DNA of 64,000 nucleotides from Anditalea andensis (GCF_000714815.1 NZ_JMIH01000018.1:1-64000); one strand, 5' to 3'; positions 38,901-48,563 are shown, numbered from the stretch's first letter. Translations and numbers: made by a program. The notes: generated by a model not told the origin, from the sequence alone.

Positions 38901-39353
38901 GCAGAAGGCATTAAACCGCTAACCGGAAACTCCTCTGTAGTCCTACGAAATCCAAAAATGGGTATGGAGCATGCGCGAAACCTAGAAAAATTTACTACCG
39001 CTAATTTTGGTGGAAGAACACTCATGACTATTCCCAAAGAGGAAGCGTCATTTTCCTTAAATGGAATTGATCTGACCGGTATAAAATCGATACAAATTTC
39101 AGGAGGGGGCCAGAAAGTTTCCATAGCTGGATATGAAATCGAAATCAGATTAGATTCACCTACAGGTACCAAACTGGGAGCCGGAGTATTTAAAGTAAGC
39201 GGGCAAAAACAAGGACCCATACATATGGGAACAGCTACTATTAATATTGATCAGGTTCAAGATGGGAAAAAGCATGATATTTATATCCTAACCAGACCTA
39301 TGGACACCGAAATTGAAGATGCTATTATATTTGCTGCAGCGTTTAATAATTAG
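35907..39353 (+). CDS. multidomain lipoprotein: ThuA, sugar-dehydrogenase propeller, PKD, cytochrome c
   Basis: The 1148-residue lipoprotein (lipobox FITAC) joins five parts. First is a ThuA-like glutamine-amidotransferase fold (about 30-250; FSKTAGFYHESIPEG, GGGYVGIHAATDTEY). Second is a soluble glucose/sorbosone-dehydrogenase-type propeller (about 265-735; RNICCHTGGSIAFDKDG, GNRNPYRI). Third is a PKD domain (about 745-835; DPEQDPLTYKWDLGNGE), and fourth a cytochrome c module with CKSCH near 885. Last is a C-terminal beta-sandwich resembling CBM6 (about 980-1148). The haem and propeller suggest electron transfer from sugar oxidation at the cell surface (inference). It lies 87 bases after the sensor gene and ends at a strong terminator. 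Confidence 0.85.
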   Translation: MRTLNYLTRSILYCFSVMLFITACNDKRSDEPRVLVFSKTAGFYHESIPEGIAAIQKLGNEHGFQVDTTTRAEMFTEENLMQYAAVIWLSTTGDVLNHVQEADFERYIQSGGGYVGIHAATDTEYGWGWYGRLAGAQFLNHPGMGDPHPNVQDGTINVTDRNHPSTQFLPESWDRRDEWYSFKKLNPNVNVLMYLDEESYQGGHKMGEHPLAWYHEYDGGRAFYTGGGHTRESYQEELFLEHILEGIKYAIGDNHKPNFNKATTQRVPEENRFEKIQLSLGEFTEPTEMTILPNLDILIAQRRGEILLYKQGDTTVREVAKLDVFWKAEVPGVNAEEGLMGLQKDPNFKNNHYVFAFYAPSGSEEINRLSRFTFANDEFDLSSEKVILEFYSQRNICCHTGGSIAFDKDGLLYLSTGDNSTPFDQPTGKFVNRGFAPLDDRPGFKQFDARRSAGNSNDLRGKILRIKVNEDGSYDIPEGNLYPKGTDKTRPEIYIQGNRNPYRISIDQKTGYLYWGEVGPDANSDSLQTRGPRGYDEVNQARAAGNYGWPFFVANNLAYVEYDYGSGESGRTFDAAAPRNDSPHNTGLTELPEAQPAFIWYPYGASAEFPQVGTGGRNSMTGPVYYSDMYTKDSRYPSYYDGKLFIYDWVRGWIKAVTMTADGDFDKMEPFMSTTKFNALMDMEVGPDGKLYILEYGNGWFTKNPDSGLFRIDFNDGNRSPIVGNIQVDKTSGSLPFTAVFTVDASDPEQDPLTYKWDLGNGETVTTQEPMLEYTFEEAGDYDVKVQVSDPENLTATSGVASVYAGNIAPEVTINIQGNQSFYFPGEKVSYEVSVSDPDDADAAGDLSSLYISADYISGMDQAEASQGHLVMTEAMMGKSIMSSLTCKSCHKEDETSIGPSYTDVARRYRRNPEATAYLVNKIQQGGGGVWGETVMPANPELKFEDGRKIVAYILSLAGGVNEEKPSMPSKGKVDPTAGKAISESGLLVLSASYTDRGAEGIKPLTGNSSVVLRNPKMGMEHARNLEKFTTANFGGRTLMTIPKEEASFSLNGIDLTGIKSIQISGGGQKVSIAGYEIEIRLDSPTGTKLGAGVFKVSGQKQGPIHMGTATINIDQVQDGKKHDIYILTRPMDTEIEDAIIFAAAFNN

Positions 39354-39396
39354 CGCACATAAGTTCAGCCTATCCTGCTGATGAATAACAAAAATT

Positions 39397-39431
39397 AAAA
39401 ACCACAGTCATATAATGGGCTGTGGTTTTTT
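39397..39431 (+). terminator. rho-independent terminator of the ThuA/cytochrome gene
   Basis: AAAACCACAG at 39398-39407 pairs with CTGTGGTTTT from 39420, with a 12-base loop and a run of seven T at the end. It starts about 45 bases after the stop and closes the sensor-ThuA transcript. Confidence 0.9.
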
Positions 39432-39626
39432 TAGGAATCTTCATTATGCTTATTCCTGCCTAGTAATAAGCAAAGAAAATATGTCAAGGTTATATTTAAG
39501 AGCCAATTGGGATGAAGTTGATAGAAATAAAGCCTTTGGTAATGTATCCTAGGTCAGCGGGTTGTCTCGTGACTACTATATGGCCCTATTTTACTTCAAG
39601 GATAAAAAAAACCCTATTGGCATGAA
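39432..39626. other. spacer between convergent transcripts
   Basis: About 195 bases between the ThuA-gene terminator and the end of the leftward small frame show no supported feature. Confidence 0.4.
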
Positions 39627-39779
39627 TTAATAGGAAGATGTGGCATAAGTGTCCAGTTTGAGCATTTTGGGATAGTGCCTTTCCTCATTATTGAAAAGCA
39701 ATCCTAATAAGCATCCTAAAATGAAGAGGGTAACATCCTTTTTTTTCATCCATTGGCTACACCATGCTAATTTATTCAT
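39627..39779 (-). CDS. possible 50-residue membrane peptide
   Basis: Four bases after the stop of the hypothetical lipoprotein, a reverse-strand frame starts at ATG 39779 and encodes MNKLAWCSQWMKKKDVTLFI, continuing with a hydrophobic segment LGCLLGLLF and a polar tail. An A/G-rich stretch precedes the start. A single-helix peptide co-translated with the lipoprotein is possible, but the frame is short and no family is recognised. Confidence 0.3.
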   Translation of the reverse strand: MNKLAWCSQWMKKKDVTLFILGCLLGLLFNNEERHYPKMLKLDTYATSSY

Positions 39780-39783
39780 ACTT

Positions 39784-40590
39784 TTATTCTTCTTCGATAT
39801 CCAATACAGCAGCCAAAACACCTATGCCTACTAGTGTTAGCAATAATCCGGCGCCATATCCTCTTGTAACAGAATAACTCGACATGTCATCACGGGTAAG
39901 CAAATGTTGGTTAATTCTTCTTTTTCCTTGGTTTCTGATTTTATAGAAAGATGATAAATAAAAACTTTGGGTTATGATATCTGTTTTTGAAGGAACATTA
40001 TCGTCATCAAGTATAGAATAATTGATGTAACTGGTGAGATACAACGGAGCGTTTTCTTCTTCATAAAAAACAAGCCTGGTATAGATATAATCATCAAAAA
40101 CAGGATAATTGGTCCATTGTCCAAGAGAATTTTCACTAACTGCCTTCATTATTTCGGGTTTTATATTGGTAAATTCACTTTCCACAAAAGCCTGAGGTGG
40201 AATATACAATGTATTAGGATTACTGACAATTGTTCCTTCCATTATCCCAAATGAGCCTACATTACCGGTCCCATAGTGATTTAAATGACCATAAATAGTT
40301 GCTTTTCCATCTACAAATCCAAATGTCCGTCCATTAATGGTCATTGCAGATTTGGTAAGATTGACTAATATGGGATGAGCAGAATAATTTTCCATACGGA
40401 TATTGACCCTACCATTATAGCTATTAAAAGAATGAGATATGCCTATAGTATCATTTCTTATAGCATAATTTCCTTCATCTGTAATAACACTTTCCTGATC
40501 AGTATTCTGCCAAGTGGCTATGTAATGTGTGGTACAGCTGAATAAAAGAGGTAGAATGAGAAATGGGATAAAAATCTTTTTATAGTCCAT
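39784..40590 (-). CDS. hypothetical lipoprotein with C-terminal hydrophobic helix
   Basis: The 268-residue protein has a lipoprotein signal (IFIPFLILPLLFSC, Cys near 19), a beta-rich middle and a C-terminal glycine-rich hydrophobic helix (GAGLLLTLVGIGVLAAV) ending in acidic residues. The middle includes IRNDTIGISHSFNSYNGRV and IRMENYSAHPILVNLTKSA, the kind of sandwich fold seen in proteins that describe extracellular structures, but I cannot name the family. It runs convergent to the ThuA gene. Its own downstream partner may be the 50-residue peptide. Function unknown. Confidence 0.6.
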   Translation of the reverse strand: MDYKKIFIPFLILPLLFSCTTHYIATWQNTDQESVITDEGNYAIRNDTIGISHSFNSYNGRVNIRMENYSAHPILVNLTKSAMTINGRTFGFVDGKATIYGHLNHYGTGNVGSFGIMEGTIVSNPNTLYIPPQAFVESEFTNIKPEIMKAVSENSLGQWTNYPVFDDYIYTRLVFYEEENAPLYLTSYINYSILDDDNVPSKTDIITQSFYLSSFYKIRNQGKRRINQHLLTRDDMSSYSVTRGYGAGLLLTLVGIGVLAAVLDIEEE

Positions 40591-40797
40591 ATATTTAAAT
40601 ATAGTTATATCTTACTATACGATAAAGGAGAAATAAGTTTTGGTAATATATACTTTATTTAGAAAAATATAAGCATATTGTTTTAAACGTAGATATCCAG
40701 CTATGATAAAATCTTAAATATATTATATATTATATATGAATAAGATCTATAAAAATCATACGTGTATGTACAGTATTAAACCCAATCACAATACGAT

Positions 40798-41133
40798 ATG
40801 AAGTATCATCATAAGCAATTCAGGGCTGTTCAAAATACTAAAAATGGGGAAACTTCGACGGATACCGTATTTACATATTATCAACATGGAAAAATCCTTA
40901 CCGGGGATTACAGTGGGGGGCAAATCCTAAAAGGCCACTTAATAGGATTGGTTGATGAGAATGGCCAAATTGACATGCGGTACCATCAAATCAATACAAA
41001 GGGAGAACTCATGACGGGAACCTGCTTTTCCAAACCGGAAATTATGCCAAACGGTAAAATCCGACTTCATGAAATATGGGAATGGACATCAGGAGATAGA
41101 TCAAAAGGAACGTCTATTTTAGAAGAATTGTAA
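40798..41133 (+). CDS. conserved short protein, often mislabelled N-acetylglutamate synthase
   Basis: The 111-residue protein belongs to a highly conserved small family with the pattern FRAVQNTKNGETSTDTVF, YSGGQILKGHLIGLVD, MRYHQINTKGELMTG and IRLHEIWEWTSGDRSKG. Database entries of this type are sometimes called N-acetylglutamate synthase, but it has no acetyltransferase motif (no GNAT acetyl-CoA loop) and is far too short, so that name should not be used. It is a soluble beta-rich protein, probably cytoplasmic. It stands alone, divergent from the hypothetical lipoprotein. Function unknown. Confidence 0.8.
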   Translation: MKYHHKQFRAVQNTKNGETSTDTVFTYYQHGKILTGDYSGGQILKGHLIGLVDENGQIDMRYHQINTKGELMTGTCFSKPEIMPNGKIRLHEIWEWTSGDRSKGTSILEEL

Positions 41134-41522
41134 AGAAAACCGCTCCCTGGCAAAGATTTGGCATCATCCCGCCTTGTGAAGGCAAATCTTAAAAAAAGAG
41201 ACAGAGAACTTTTCCACAATGGTGATGGTGGCTGCAAAAAACTTTTGTTCTTATGTTAGCTTGGAAAAGTTTCTGATGAATACCGAAACTTACTGTAAAA
41301 GAATATTTCAAAAGGAACTCAATAATATACTAACGGCTAAGGCGTTTTCAGACTAGGGATAGTTTTCAAAAAAATAAAAATTTACTTCTAAATATGCATT
41401 AGAGGCACTTAAATCAAATTAATTTAGTCGGACGACGGTAATTACAAAAAATAATTCATATCGGCCCCACCCTTATATTTTATTGACATTGTCTGCAGCT
41501 TCCCTTTTGTAAAAAGCTATCT
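41134..41522. other. intergenic region with a short open frame
   Basis: The spacer between two convergent genes holds an open plus-strand frame from about 41186 to 41356 (peptide with KNFCSYVSLEKFLMNTETYC) that lacks a good start and any known relative. It could be a decayed gene fragment. No terminator is obvious. Confidence 0.35.
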
Positions 41523-42935
41523 TTAACGGTCTAAAACTTCCAACTTTTGAGGTATACCAGTCATAGGAATGTGTACCTTTTTTTCCAGTTTAAAAGTAGA
41601 TCCACCTGAGGAAGAAGTAACAAACGATAGGGAAACATCTATGCTATTCGCTATAAATTTACATAAATAAAGTCCTATACCCGTTCCCCGTTCATGGTTG
41701 GAACCTTTTTCAGGATTTACTTTAATATTGAAAAGTTCAGAGGCGACCTTGTCAGGAATACCGGGGCCCTGATCACTAATCTCCCAACTAATGGCTTCAC
41801 CGCTGATCTTTAAGCATAGGGTCAGTGGCAATCCTTCAGGGGTAAATTTAATCGCATTATCCAATAAGTTCCGGATAATTACCTCTATCTCATTTTTTTC
41901 AAATGAAAGTGTAACAGTATCCGTCAGTTGTTCAGTTTTGAAATCTATGGTCTGATTTTTTTTCTCTAACCTGGCTTCAAAGGAATTTATAATAGCTTCA
42001 GTAAAGCTGAAAGGATCAATTTCCTGACGGACATTGGCACTGATCGATCCATTGATTTCTGACATCACAAAATCCAAGGTAGTGGTAAGCGTAAGGTCCA
42101 GATCCCGGTACCGCTGTTCCAGACTTTTAAATAAATAGAAAGTATCTTTAGGACTTAATGCTTCTGATTTATAAAGCTCCAGGATTTGGCCTATAGACTT
42201 GATAGGGCCACGAAGATCATGAGCTATTACCCCCATCAGGTTCCTTTTAATGTCATTGGATACCTGCAAATTTTCCAGGTTCCTGTCTAAGGCTAATTGG
42301 GTTTTTTCTAATGTATGACTTTGCTCTACATAATTTTCTGTAAACATTCCATTTACATAAAATATGAAAATTCCACATGCCAAAAACACAAACAAGTGAT
42401 CCAGATATAAAGATAAAGGATCATTATAGCCATTGGTAATCGTTACTATCTCAAAAATATCCAGATACATGAGGAGTGAATAGGTCAATAAAACCATACT
42501 AAACCAAAAATTTCTTGCCTTTTTTGGCAATATCAGGGTGAATACACAAGCCTGTATACAAAAACCATAATTAGTCGGGCCTAAATACCCTCCATTGATA
42601 AAAAAATTGATGGACATCATGATGAGATTCCCCCCTACTAATGTATGAAGGGCCAAAGCTACCTGCTTTCCGCTATTGAGTAAATGATAGCTGAGATAAA
42701 ATGCTCCGCTAAAAATAAAGACCAAGATCCCGGCAGGCACATTACCCAATGCAAAATTGATCGCACTGAAAGATAAAATCAGACAAAAACTGAAAAATGA
42801 CAGTTTAACAATTAATTTTCGCTGAAGTGACTCTATGGTATTTTCCTTAAACAAAGGAGTATCGTTTTTAATAATTAAAAACGAAATTAAATATTTACAT
42901 TTAATAAGCAAAAACATATATGTACTGTAGACCAA
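41523..42935 (-). CDS. orphan membrane sensor histidine kinase
   Basis: The 470-residue protein has about six hydrophobic helices in its N-terminal half (about 43-205; FFSFCLILSFSAINFALG, AGILVFIFSGAFYLSYHLL and later ones) with no large periplasmic domain. A short coiled linker leads to a HisKA helix with VIAHDLRGPIKSIGQILEL (His near 243) and a HATPase domain (EVIIRNLLDNAIKFT, SDQGPGIPD, GTGIGLYLCKFI). All catalytic boxes are intact. No response-regulator gene is adjacent, so its partner is elsewhere. The start could also be the Met six residues in. It faces a 600-base spacer with a strong hairpin. Confidence 0.9.
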   Translation of the reverse strand: MVYSTYMFLLIKCKYLISFLIIKNDTPLFKENTIESLQRKLIVKLSFFSFCLILSFSAINFALGNVPAGILVFIFSGAFYLSYHLLNSGKQVALALHTLVGGNLIMMSINFFINGGYLGPTNYGFCIQACVFTLILPKKARNFWFSMVLLTYSLLMYLDIFEIVTITNGYNDPLSLYLDHLFVFLACGIFIFYVNGMFTENYVEQSHTLEKTQLALDRNLENLQVSNDIKRNLMGVIAHDLRGPIKSIGQILELYKSEALSPKDTFYLFKSLEQRYRDLDLTLTTTLDFVMSEINGSISANVRQEIDPFSFTEAIINSFEARLEKKNQTIDFKTEQLTDTVTLSFEKNEIEVIIRNLLDNAIKFTPEGLPLTLCLKISGEAISWEISDQGPGIPDKVASELFNIKVNPEKGSNHERGTGIGLYLCKFIANSIDVSLSFVTSSSGGSTFKLEKKVHIPMTGIPQKLEVLDR

Positions 42936-43140
42936 TATTTAACATTTCAATATTTGGTCTATTGTTCAGAATTTAAAAAGTATATTATTTAATTTAATAT
43001 TCCGATAAGTTGATCTCCAAATAATAATACTTTATTTATTCCATATATAACTATTATATCACGCAGCAGACAGTCAGATGAGGAGATAAAATAATATAAA
43101 CTGTAAACCATCAACCGGGACCTCCTTTCTATTATGGGAG
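42936..43140. other. spacer upstream of the orphan terminator
   Basis: This AT-rich stretch should contain the leftward promoter of the histidine-kinase gene. A short rightward transcript ending at the 43141 hairpin could also start here, but no promoter can be proven by eye. Confidence 0.3.
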
Positions 43141-43167
43141 AAAAAAGGGGGTTATGGCCCCTTTTTT
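43141..43167. terminator. strong hairpin terminator with no adjacent rightward gene
   Basis: AAAAAAGGGG and CCCCTTTTTT form a perfect 10-base stem with a 7-base loop, GTTATGG, and the 3' arm ends in a T-run. Because both arms are A/T-flanked it can work in either direction. It lies about 370 bases past the end of the leftward oxidoreductase gene at 43537. On the plus strand no gene precedes it for 2 kb. Confidence 0.85.
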
Positions 43168-43536
43168 AATTACTATGTTTGCAGGTTTGTAATATTTAAT
43201 TAAATATAATATTAGGTTTGATGTAAATAACACATTGCACTAGATCTCATACGCATATGATCCTGTATATAAACGTAATTCAACAACTACGTCCAAACAC
43301 CCCAACTCATTATTGACATTAAATATATATGATAGGTATATCGATCAGTTCTTGACAGCAAGTTTTATACACTCTAGCCAGCATAGAGGAAGGTCACATC
43401 ATGGAAATGATGGGCACATTCATGATTTAGTATTTAATCGTACTTCAAACCACTATTAAACCCTCATATATAAATTTATTAACTCAACTGTCAACTGATT
43501 ATGGATTTTAACACAAACGGGTCATACCCTTTAGGG
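43168..43536. other. possible 3' untranslated region of the xylan cluster
   Basis: About 370 bases between the last leftward gene of the cluster and the hairpin contain no supported reading frame. They could be a long 3' UTR ending at the 43141-43167 terminator. Confidence 0.35.
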
Positions 43537-44652
43537 TTAGGATAAATTTATTTCTTCTCTAGTTCCACTCGCGGCGGCTTTATAGATAGCGTCAATGATT
43601 TTCATGTCCTTCACACCATCTTTTCCATCTACAGGGACTTTGGGCATTTTACCATCGAGTATTATCTTCGCCATTTCATCCATTTGAGTAGTTTGATGGG
43701 TTTCATGAGGAAGGTCGAGCCTGCCTTTGTGCGTAGCGCTTCGGATAGGTCCATACCCCGTCGCAGGCTGCAATTCGGCAAAACCTTCTGTTCCGTTCAG
43801 AAAAAACCTATCCAGATTTCCCATACTATAGGTCGACAGGCAGGATGCCACTACACCGCTTTCAAATCCTAACTGGAAGGTAATGGTTTCATCTACTCCT
43901 TCTTTAAACTTTTCAGGATCGGTTTTTACCTCTTGGGCTGTCACCCAGATAGGCTCCTCCCCTACCATATACCTGGTGCCGTTTATCGCATAGATACCGA
44001 TATCCATCATAGCACCGCCTCCTGCCAATTTGGGATCCAGTCTCCACTGGTTTGGATCGCCTATTTTAAAGCCAGACAAGCCTTGAAAAAATTTGATATC
44101 ACCAAAATCTCCCGCTTCCCGCCTTTTTATAATTTCAAGCGTATTGGCCTCAAAACGCATTCTATAGCCTATCAATAATTTCACACCTGCCTTTTCGCAG
44201 GCATCTACCATTTCTTGCCCCTCCTTCGCATTGATAGCCATAGGCTTTTCGCAGATGACATGTTTACCAGCAGCGGCTACTCTCAGACACTGCTCGTGAT
44301 GCAGGGCATTGGGGGTGATGATATATACCGCATCTATATCACCGTTATCCTTTATCGCATCAAAGTTTTCATAGTTATAGCAGTTCTTATCCGGGATACT
44401 AAAGCGCTTTTGCCAATCAGTTATTTTTGCCGGCGTACCGCTGATGACTCCCACTACTTTAGCCCGCTTAGCATCTTTCATGGCATCCGCTACCCTATTT
44501 GCATAGCTGCCAAGACCCATTAGGGCTACCCGTAATGTTTTTTCTTCAGGTATATTGCCCAATGACCAACCAAATGAATCAGGAGTAAAACCTAATGTAA
44601 ACGGGATCAGCCCCGCCCCAATATTTTGTAAAAATCTGCGTCGTGAACTCAT
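43537..44652 (-). CDS. Tat-exported Gfo/Idh/MocA oxidoreductase
   Basis: The 371-residue protein has a twin-arginine signal (SSRRRFLQNIGAGLIPFTLGF), a Rossmann domain with MGLGSYANRV and the cofactor motif ICEKPMA. A C-terminal alpha/beta domain includes MMDIGIYAINGTRYM. Exported relatives such as glucose-fructose oxidoreductase carry a tightly bound nicotinamide cofactor, because none is available outside the cytoplasm, and fold before Tat export. It is the last gene of the xylan cluster, 47 bases after a CE1 esterase. The sugar substrate cannot be told from sequence. Confidence 0.9.
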   Translation of the reverse strand: MSSRRRFLQNIGAGLIPFTLGFTPDSFGWSLGNIPEEKTLRVALMGLGSYANRVADAMKDAKRAKVVGVISGTPAKITDWQKRFSIPDKNCYNYENFDAIKDNGDIDAVYIITPNALHHEQCLRVAAAGKHVICEKPMAINAKEGQEMVDACEKAGVKLLIGYRMRFEANTLEIIKRREAGDFGDIKFFQGLSGFKIGDPNQWRLDPKLAGGGAMMDIGIYAINGTRYMVGEEPIWVTAQEVKTDPEKFKEGVDETITFQLGFESGVVASCLSTYSMGNLDRFFLNGTEGFAELQPATGYGPIRSATHKGRLDLPHETHQTTQMDEMAKIILDGKMPKVPVDGKDGVKDMKIIDAIYKAAASGTREEINLS

Positions 44653-44698
44653 AGTAAATGATTTATATGTATAAATACCAGAAAGTTATCTTTTTAAT

Positions 44699-45556
<858 letters not shown>

Positions 45557-45630
45557 TCAAGAACCGATCTTTCGACCACCTATAGCCTTTGGATTTATCT
45601 ATCCATGATTGTCTTGGGTGATTGATAAAG

Positions 45631-47109
45631 TTAAATTTTATAATATTCCTCCCATCCCTTTCTGGGTGGAGCCCCATTTAGAAGCGCATTGGCCTTAGGG
45701 TTATTGATGATAACCTTTTTATCCCTATCAAATTGTAAATTTGTATTCATCTGCTGGGCCAATACCCCAAGTGAAAATATCTGGCTCAAAGGTCCGGATA
45801 CTTCAAAAGGCGACCTGGTTTCTTCATCCCCTTTAACTGCCAAAAGGAAATTGGCATAGTGGTTTGAAGTGCTTTTGGGAACTTCCGGTAACTTACTTTT
45901 CATATCATTGGCCGCTTCTTCTGGAATAATAGACAGCGTGCTCCCATGAGAGCCTCCTTTAAAAGTCAGGTCCTTGGTATAAATTATTTTCCCCGGATTC
46001 AGGTTTCGGGTTTCTATCTGCCCAGTGCCAGCCGCAGGTATATCGGAGCTTAGTTCAGAGCTCCCGTATCCTTCAGGAAGCGGCGGTAAATTTTCCAATC
46101 CGTCATACCACGACACATTAACAGGTGGTCTATCTCCTCTTTTAGGAAACTTAAATTCCAAAGTAGTGGCTTGAGGATAAAACAGAGGATTATGACCCTC
46201 CAATTTCACTGCATTGATTTCTTCTGGCAGTCCGAGCTCCAAGTATCTGTGGAAACTATCCATGATATGTGCCCCCCAGTCTCCCAGAGCCCCCATTCCA
46301 AATTCATACCAGCACCTCCACTGCCCATTGGCAAAATCTTTATTATAAACATGATGTTCAGCAGTGGTCAGCCATAGGTCCCAATCCAATGTATCAGGTA
46401 TAGGATCAGGTTTGGGATATGTCGTCACAGTAGTATCCCATCCGTGCCACCTTCTTCTGCTGTTCATATGGCAGGTGATGGCATGTACATCTTTAATGAT
46501 CCCAGCATCCACCCATGATTTAAACTGAAAAGCATTGGCCTCAGAATGCCCTTGGTTACCCATTTGTGTGACTACGCCATATTTTTTGGCAGCACGCATC
46601 ATCAGTTCTACTTCCTGAAAAGTCCGTGCCATAGGCTTCTCCACAAATACCGGTCTGCCAGAGGCCATGGCATGCATGGTGATGGGGAAATGCGAAAAAT
46701 CCGGGGTACATATTACCGCCGCGTCATATTTGAGTTCATTTTGATCAAAAAGCTCCCTGAAATCTTTAAAATGCTTTGCTTTGGGATACTTTTCCATTAT
46801 AGCAACTGTATGTGGAGCTCCCATGTCCACATCACAGAGGGCTACTACATTTGACATCCCTGTTTTGCCAAACTCATTGACCACCTGCTCTCCACGGTTT
46901 CCTATCCCTATACACGCTAGGTTAATCCTATCACTGGGAACTTTTGAAGCCATCTGCACTATTTTCCCCGCCCTGTTTTTGATCTCCGGTTTGGAAAATA
47001 ATACGTGGCTGGGTATAATTTGAATAGCACCGAAAGCCAATGCACTCTTTTTCAAAAAATCTCTCCTGGCTTTTTGCGTTTCAGTTGAACTGGGTTTATC
47101 ATTTTTCAT
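45631..47109 (-). CDS. Tat-exported Gfo/Idh/MocA oxidoreductase, longer type
   Basis: The 492-residue protein has a twin-arginine signal (KARRDFLKKSALAFGAIQI), a Rossmann fold (CIGIGNRGEQVV), the motif VEKPMARTFQEVE and a longer C-terminal domain. That domain contains the histidine-rich GALGDWGAHIMDSFHRYLE, where Asp and His probably form the active site. This longer form is common in Bacteroidota glycan clusters and acts on glycosides or free sugars in the periplasm, often through 3-keto intermediates (family knowledge; not proven here). It lies between a CE1 esterase and a GH43 gene and is transcribed with them. Confidence 0.88.
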   Translation of the reverse strand: MKNDKPSSTETQKARRDFLKKSALAFGAIQIIPSHVLFSKPEIKNRAGKIVQMASKVPSDRINLACIGIGNRGEQVVNEFGKTGMSNVVALCDVDMGAPHTVAIMEKYPKAKHFKDFRELFDQNELKYDAAVICTPDFSHFPITMHAMASGRPVFVEKPMARTFQEVELMMRAAKKYGVVTQMGNQGHSEANAFQFKSWVDAGIIKDVHAITCHMNSRRRWHGWDTTVTTYPKPDPIPDTLDWDLWLTTAEHHVYNKDFANGQWRCWYEFGMGALGDWGAHIMDSFHRYLELGLPEEINAVKLEGHNPLFYPQATTLEFKFPKRGDRPPVNVSWYDGLENLPPLPEGYGSSELSSDIPAAGTGQIETRNLNPGKIIYTKDLTFKGGSHGSTLSIIPEEAANDMKSKLPEVPKSTSNHYANFLLAVKGDEETRSPFEVSGPLSQIFSLGVLAQQMNTNLQFDRDKKVIINNPKANALLNGAPPRKGWEEYYKI

Positions 47110-47168
47110 AGTCAGTATTTTTGGTAGGTATTCTTAAAGCTACTAATAATATTGAATAAACCAGTAAC

Positions 47169-48533
47169 TCACCGTGTAAACGTCCAATAATCGAAGTACA
47201 AGATATTGGTTTTTGCTTTTCCTTTAAAAACAAAAAATAGATCATGCACGCCACTGACATTTTTTACGTCTGTACTGACCAAAGTCCACCTGTCATCGCC
47301 TCCTGTATTGGGCACGTTTATGGACGCAATCAGCTCACCATCTTTGCTCCCTAGCCTGATTTCCATACTTACATCACTGTTGTGAGTAGTGCCCACTCTA
47401 GCTGTAAATCTGGATGGGCCGTCCTCCCTGAAATCCACCCCGACCACTTTGGTGTAAGCATCATTCTCCTTTGCGGTGATGAAGTTTCCGACCACATCAT
47501 TGTGCTTTGCTTTTACGCCCTCGGACCAGGCTATGGTCTCCGCTTCGTTTTTTAAATAGGGATTGATGGACCCTAGGCTTTCCGTGATGCCTTCAGTCAT
47601 CTTCATAGGCAGTATGGTCCCATCTTCATTGAAGGTAACTTCCTCTACGGCTACGGATCTGGTAAAACCACCGCCGCCGGGCAGGGCTCCATTGTGATAG
47701 AAAAAATATGTTTTGTCTCTAAAATCTATGATAGCAGGGTGATTGGTAAAGCTACTTCCTTCGGTAGGCATCAATACGCCCTGATATTTCCATGGACCTG
47801 TAGGACTTGGGCCGGTGGAGTAGCCGATATGCTCAGGAATAGGACCTGCCGCAAATAGCAAGTAATACAGATCATTTCTCTTATAAAGCCACGGACCTTC
47901 TTCATAAGTGGTGGGCCTTTTGGGATCATCTCCTTCCCTTTTACCAAAAGACGCTACAGTGTTAGGAAATTTACCTACCTCCCCCTGGAGAGAAATCATA
48001 TCTTCATTTAATTGAACCCAATAGCACTCGGGGTTTCCCCATAATAAATAGGCCTGTCCATCATCATCCACAAAGACTGTAGGATCTATGTCTGCCATGG
48101 TATTGCTGATCAAAGGTTTGCCCAAAGGATCTATAAAAGGTCCATAAGGGCTATCAGCCACAGCCACGCCGATACCATTTCTGTTTTCCCGGTCGGTGAT
48201 CGGTACATACATGAAAAACTTGCCATTCCGCTCTATACACTGTGGTGCCCAAGCATTCATTTTGCCCCAGACAAAATCTTTATAAGTTAAAATAGCTCCA
48301 TGATCAGTCCAGTTGACCATATCACTGGTGGTATATAGCCTCCAATCGTTCATCGTAAACCAGGTGGATTCATCCTCATCATGAGAAGTATATAGATATA
48401 CTTTATCATTGTACACCATCGGTGCCGGGTCGGCCGTGTATGCTGTCTGTACTATTGGGTTTTGCCCAAAGCTATTTTCTGTCTGTATTAATAAAGCTCC
48501 AAAAAGGAAATATATACCAAAATTATGTTTCAT
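47169..48533 (-). CDS. GH43 glycosidase with C-terminal CBM6-like domain
   Basis: The 454-residue secreted protein is a five-bladed GH43 enzyme, probably an arabinofuranosidase or xylosidase trimming xylan side chains. After the signal (cleavage near SFGQ) the catalytic Asp lies in YTADPAPMV, the second Asp in [18 protein letters not shown] and the acid Glu in [12 protein letters not shown], so all three key residues are present. Residues about 325-454 form a sandwich with [11 protein letters not shown] and ending FDYWTFTR, resembling CBM6. The gene follows GH97 by 30 bases and precedes a Gfo/Idh gene by 59. Confidence 0.92.
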   Translation of the reverse strand: MKHNFGIYFLFGALLIQTENSFGQNPIVQTAYTADPAPMVYNDKVYLYTSHDEDESTWFTMNDWRLYTTSDMVNWTDHGAILTYKDFVWGKMNAWAPQCIERNGKFFMYVPITDRENRNGIGVAVADSPYGPFIDPLGKPLISNTMADIDPTVFVDDDGQAYLLWGNPECYWVQLNEDMISLQGEVGKFPNTVASFGKREGDDPKRPTTYEEGPWLYKRNDLYYLLFAAGPIPEHIGYSTGPSPTGPWKYQGVLMPTEGSSFTNHPAIIDFRDKTYFFYHNGALPGGGGFTRSVAVEEVTFNEDGTILPMKMTEGITESLGSINPYLKNEAETIAWSEGVKAKHNDVVGNFITAKENDAYTKVVGVDFREDGPSRFTARVGTTHNSDVSMEIRLGSKDGELIASINVPNTGGDDRWTLVSTDVKNVSGVHDLFFVFKGKAKTNILYFDYWTFTR

Positions 48534-48563
48534 TGGGAAATAGGTTTAATAAGGTTATATAGC

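Noticed and set aside
40798-41133. N-acetylglutamate synthase function
   Set aside because: The protein is only 111 residues and lacks acetyltransferase motifs; the name used for this family appears to be a propagated error.
41186-41356. Short frame with SYVSLEKFLMNTETYC
   Set aside because: No good start, no ribosome site and no family; at most a decayed fragment.
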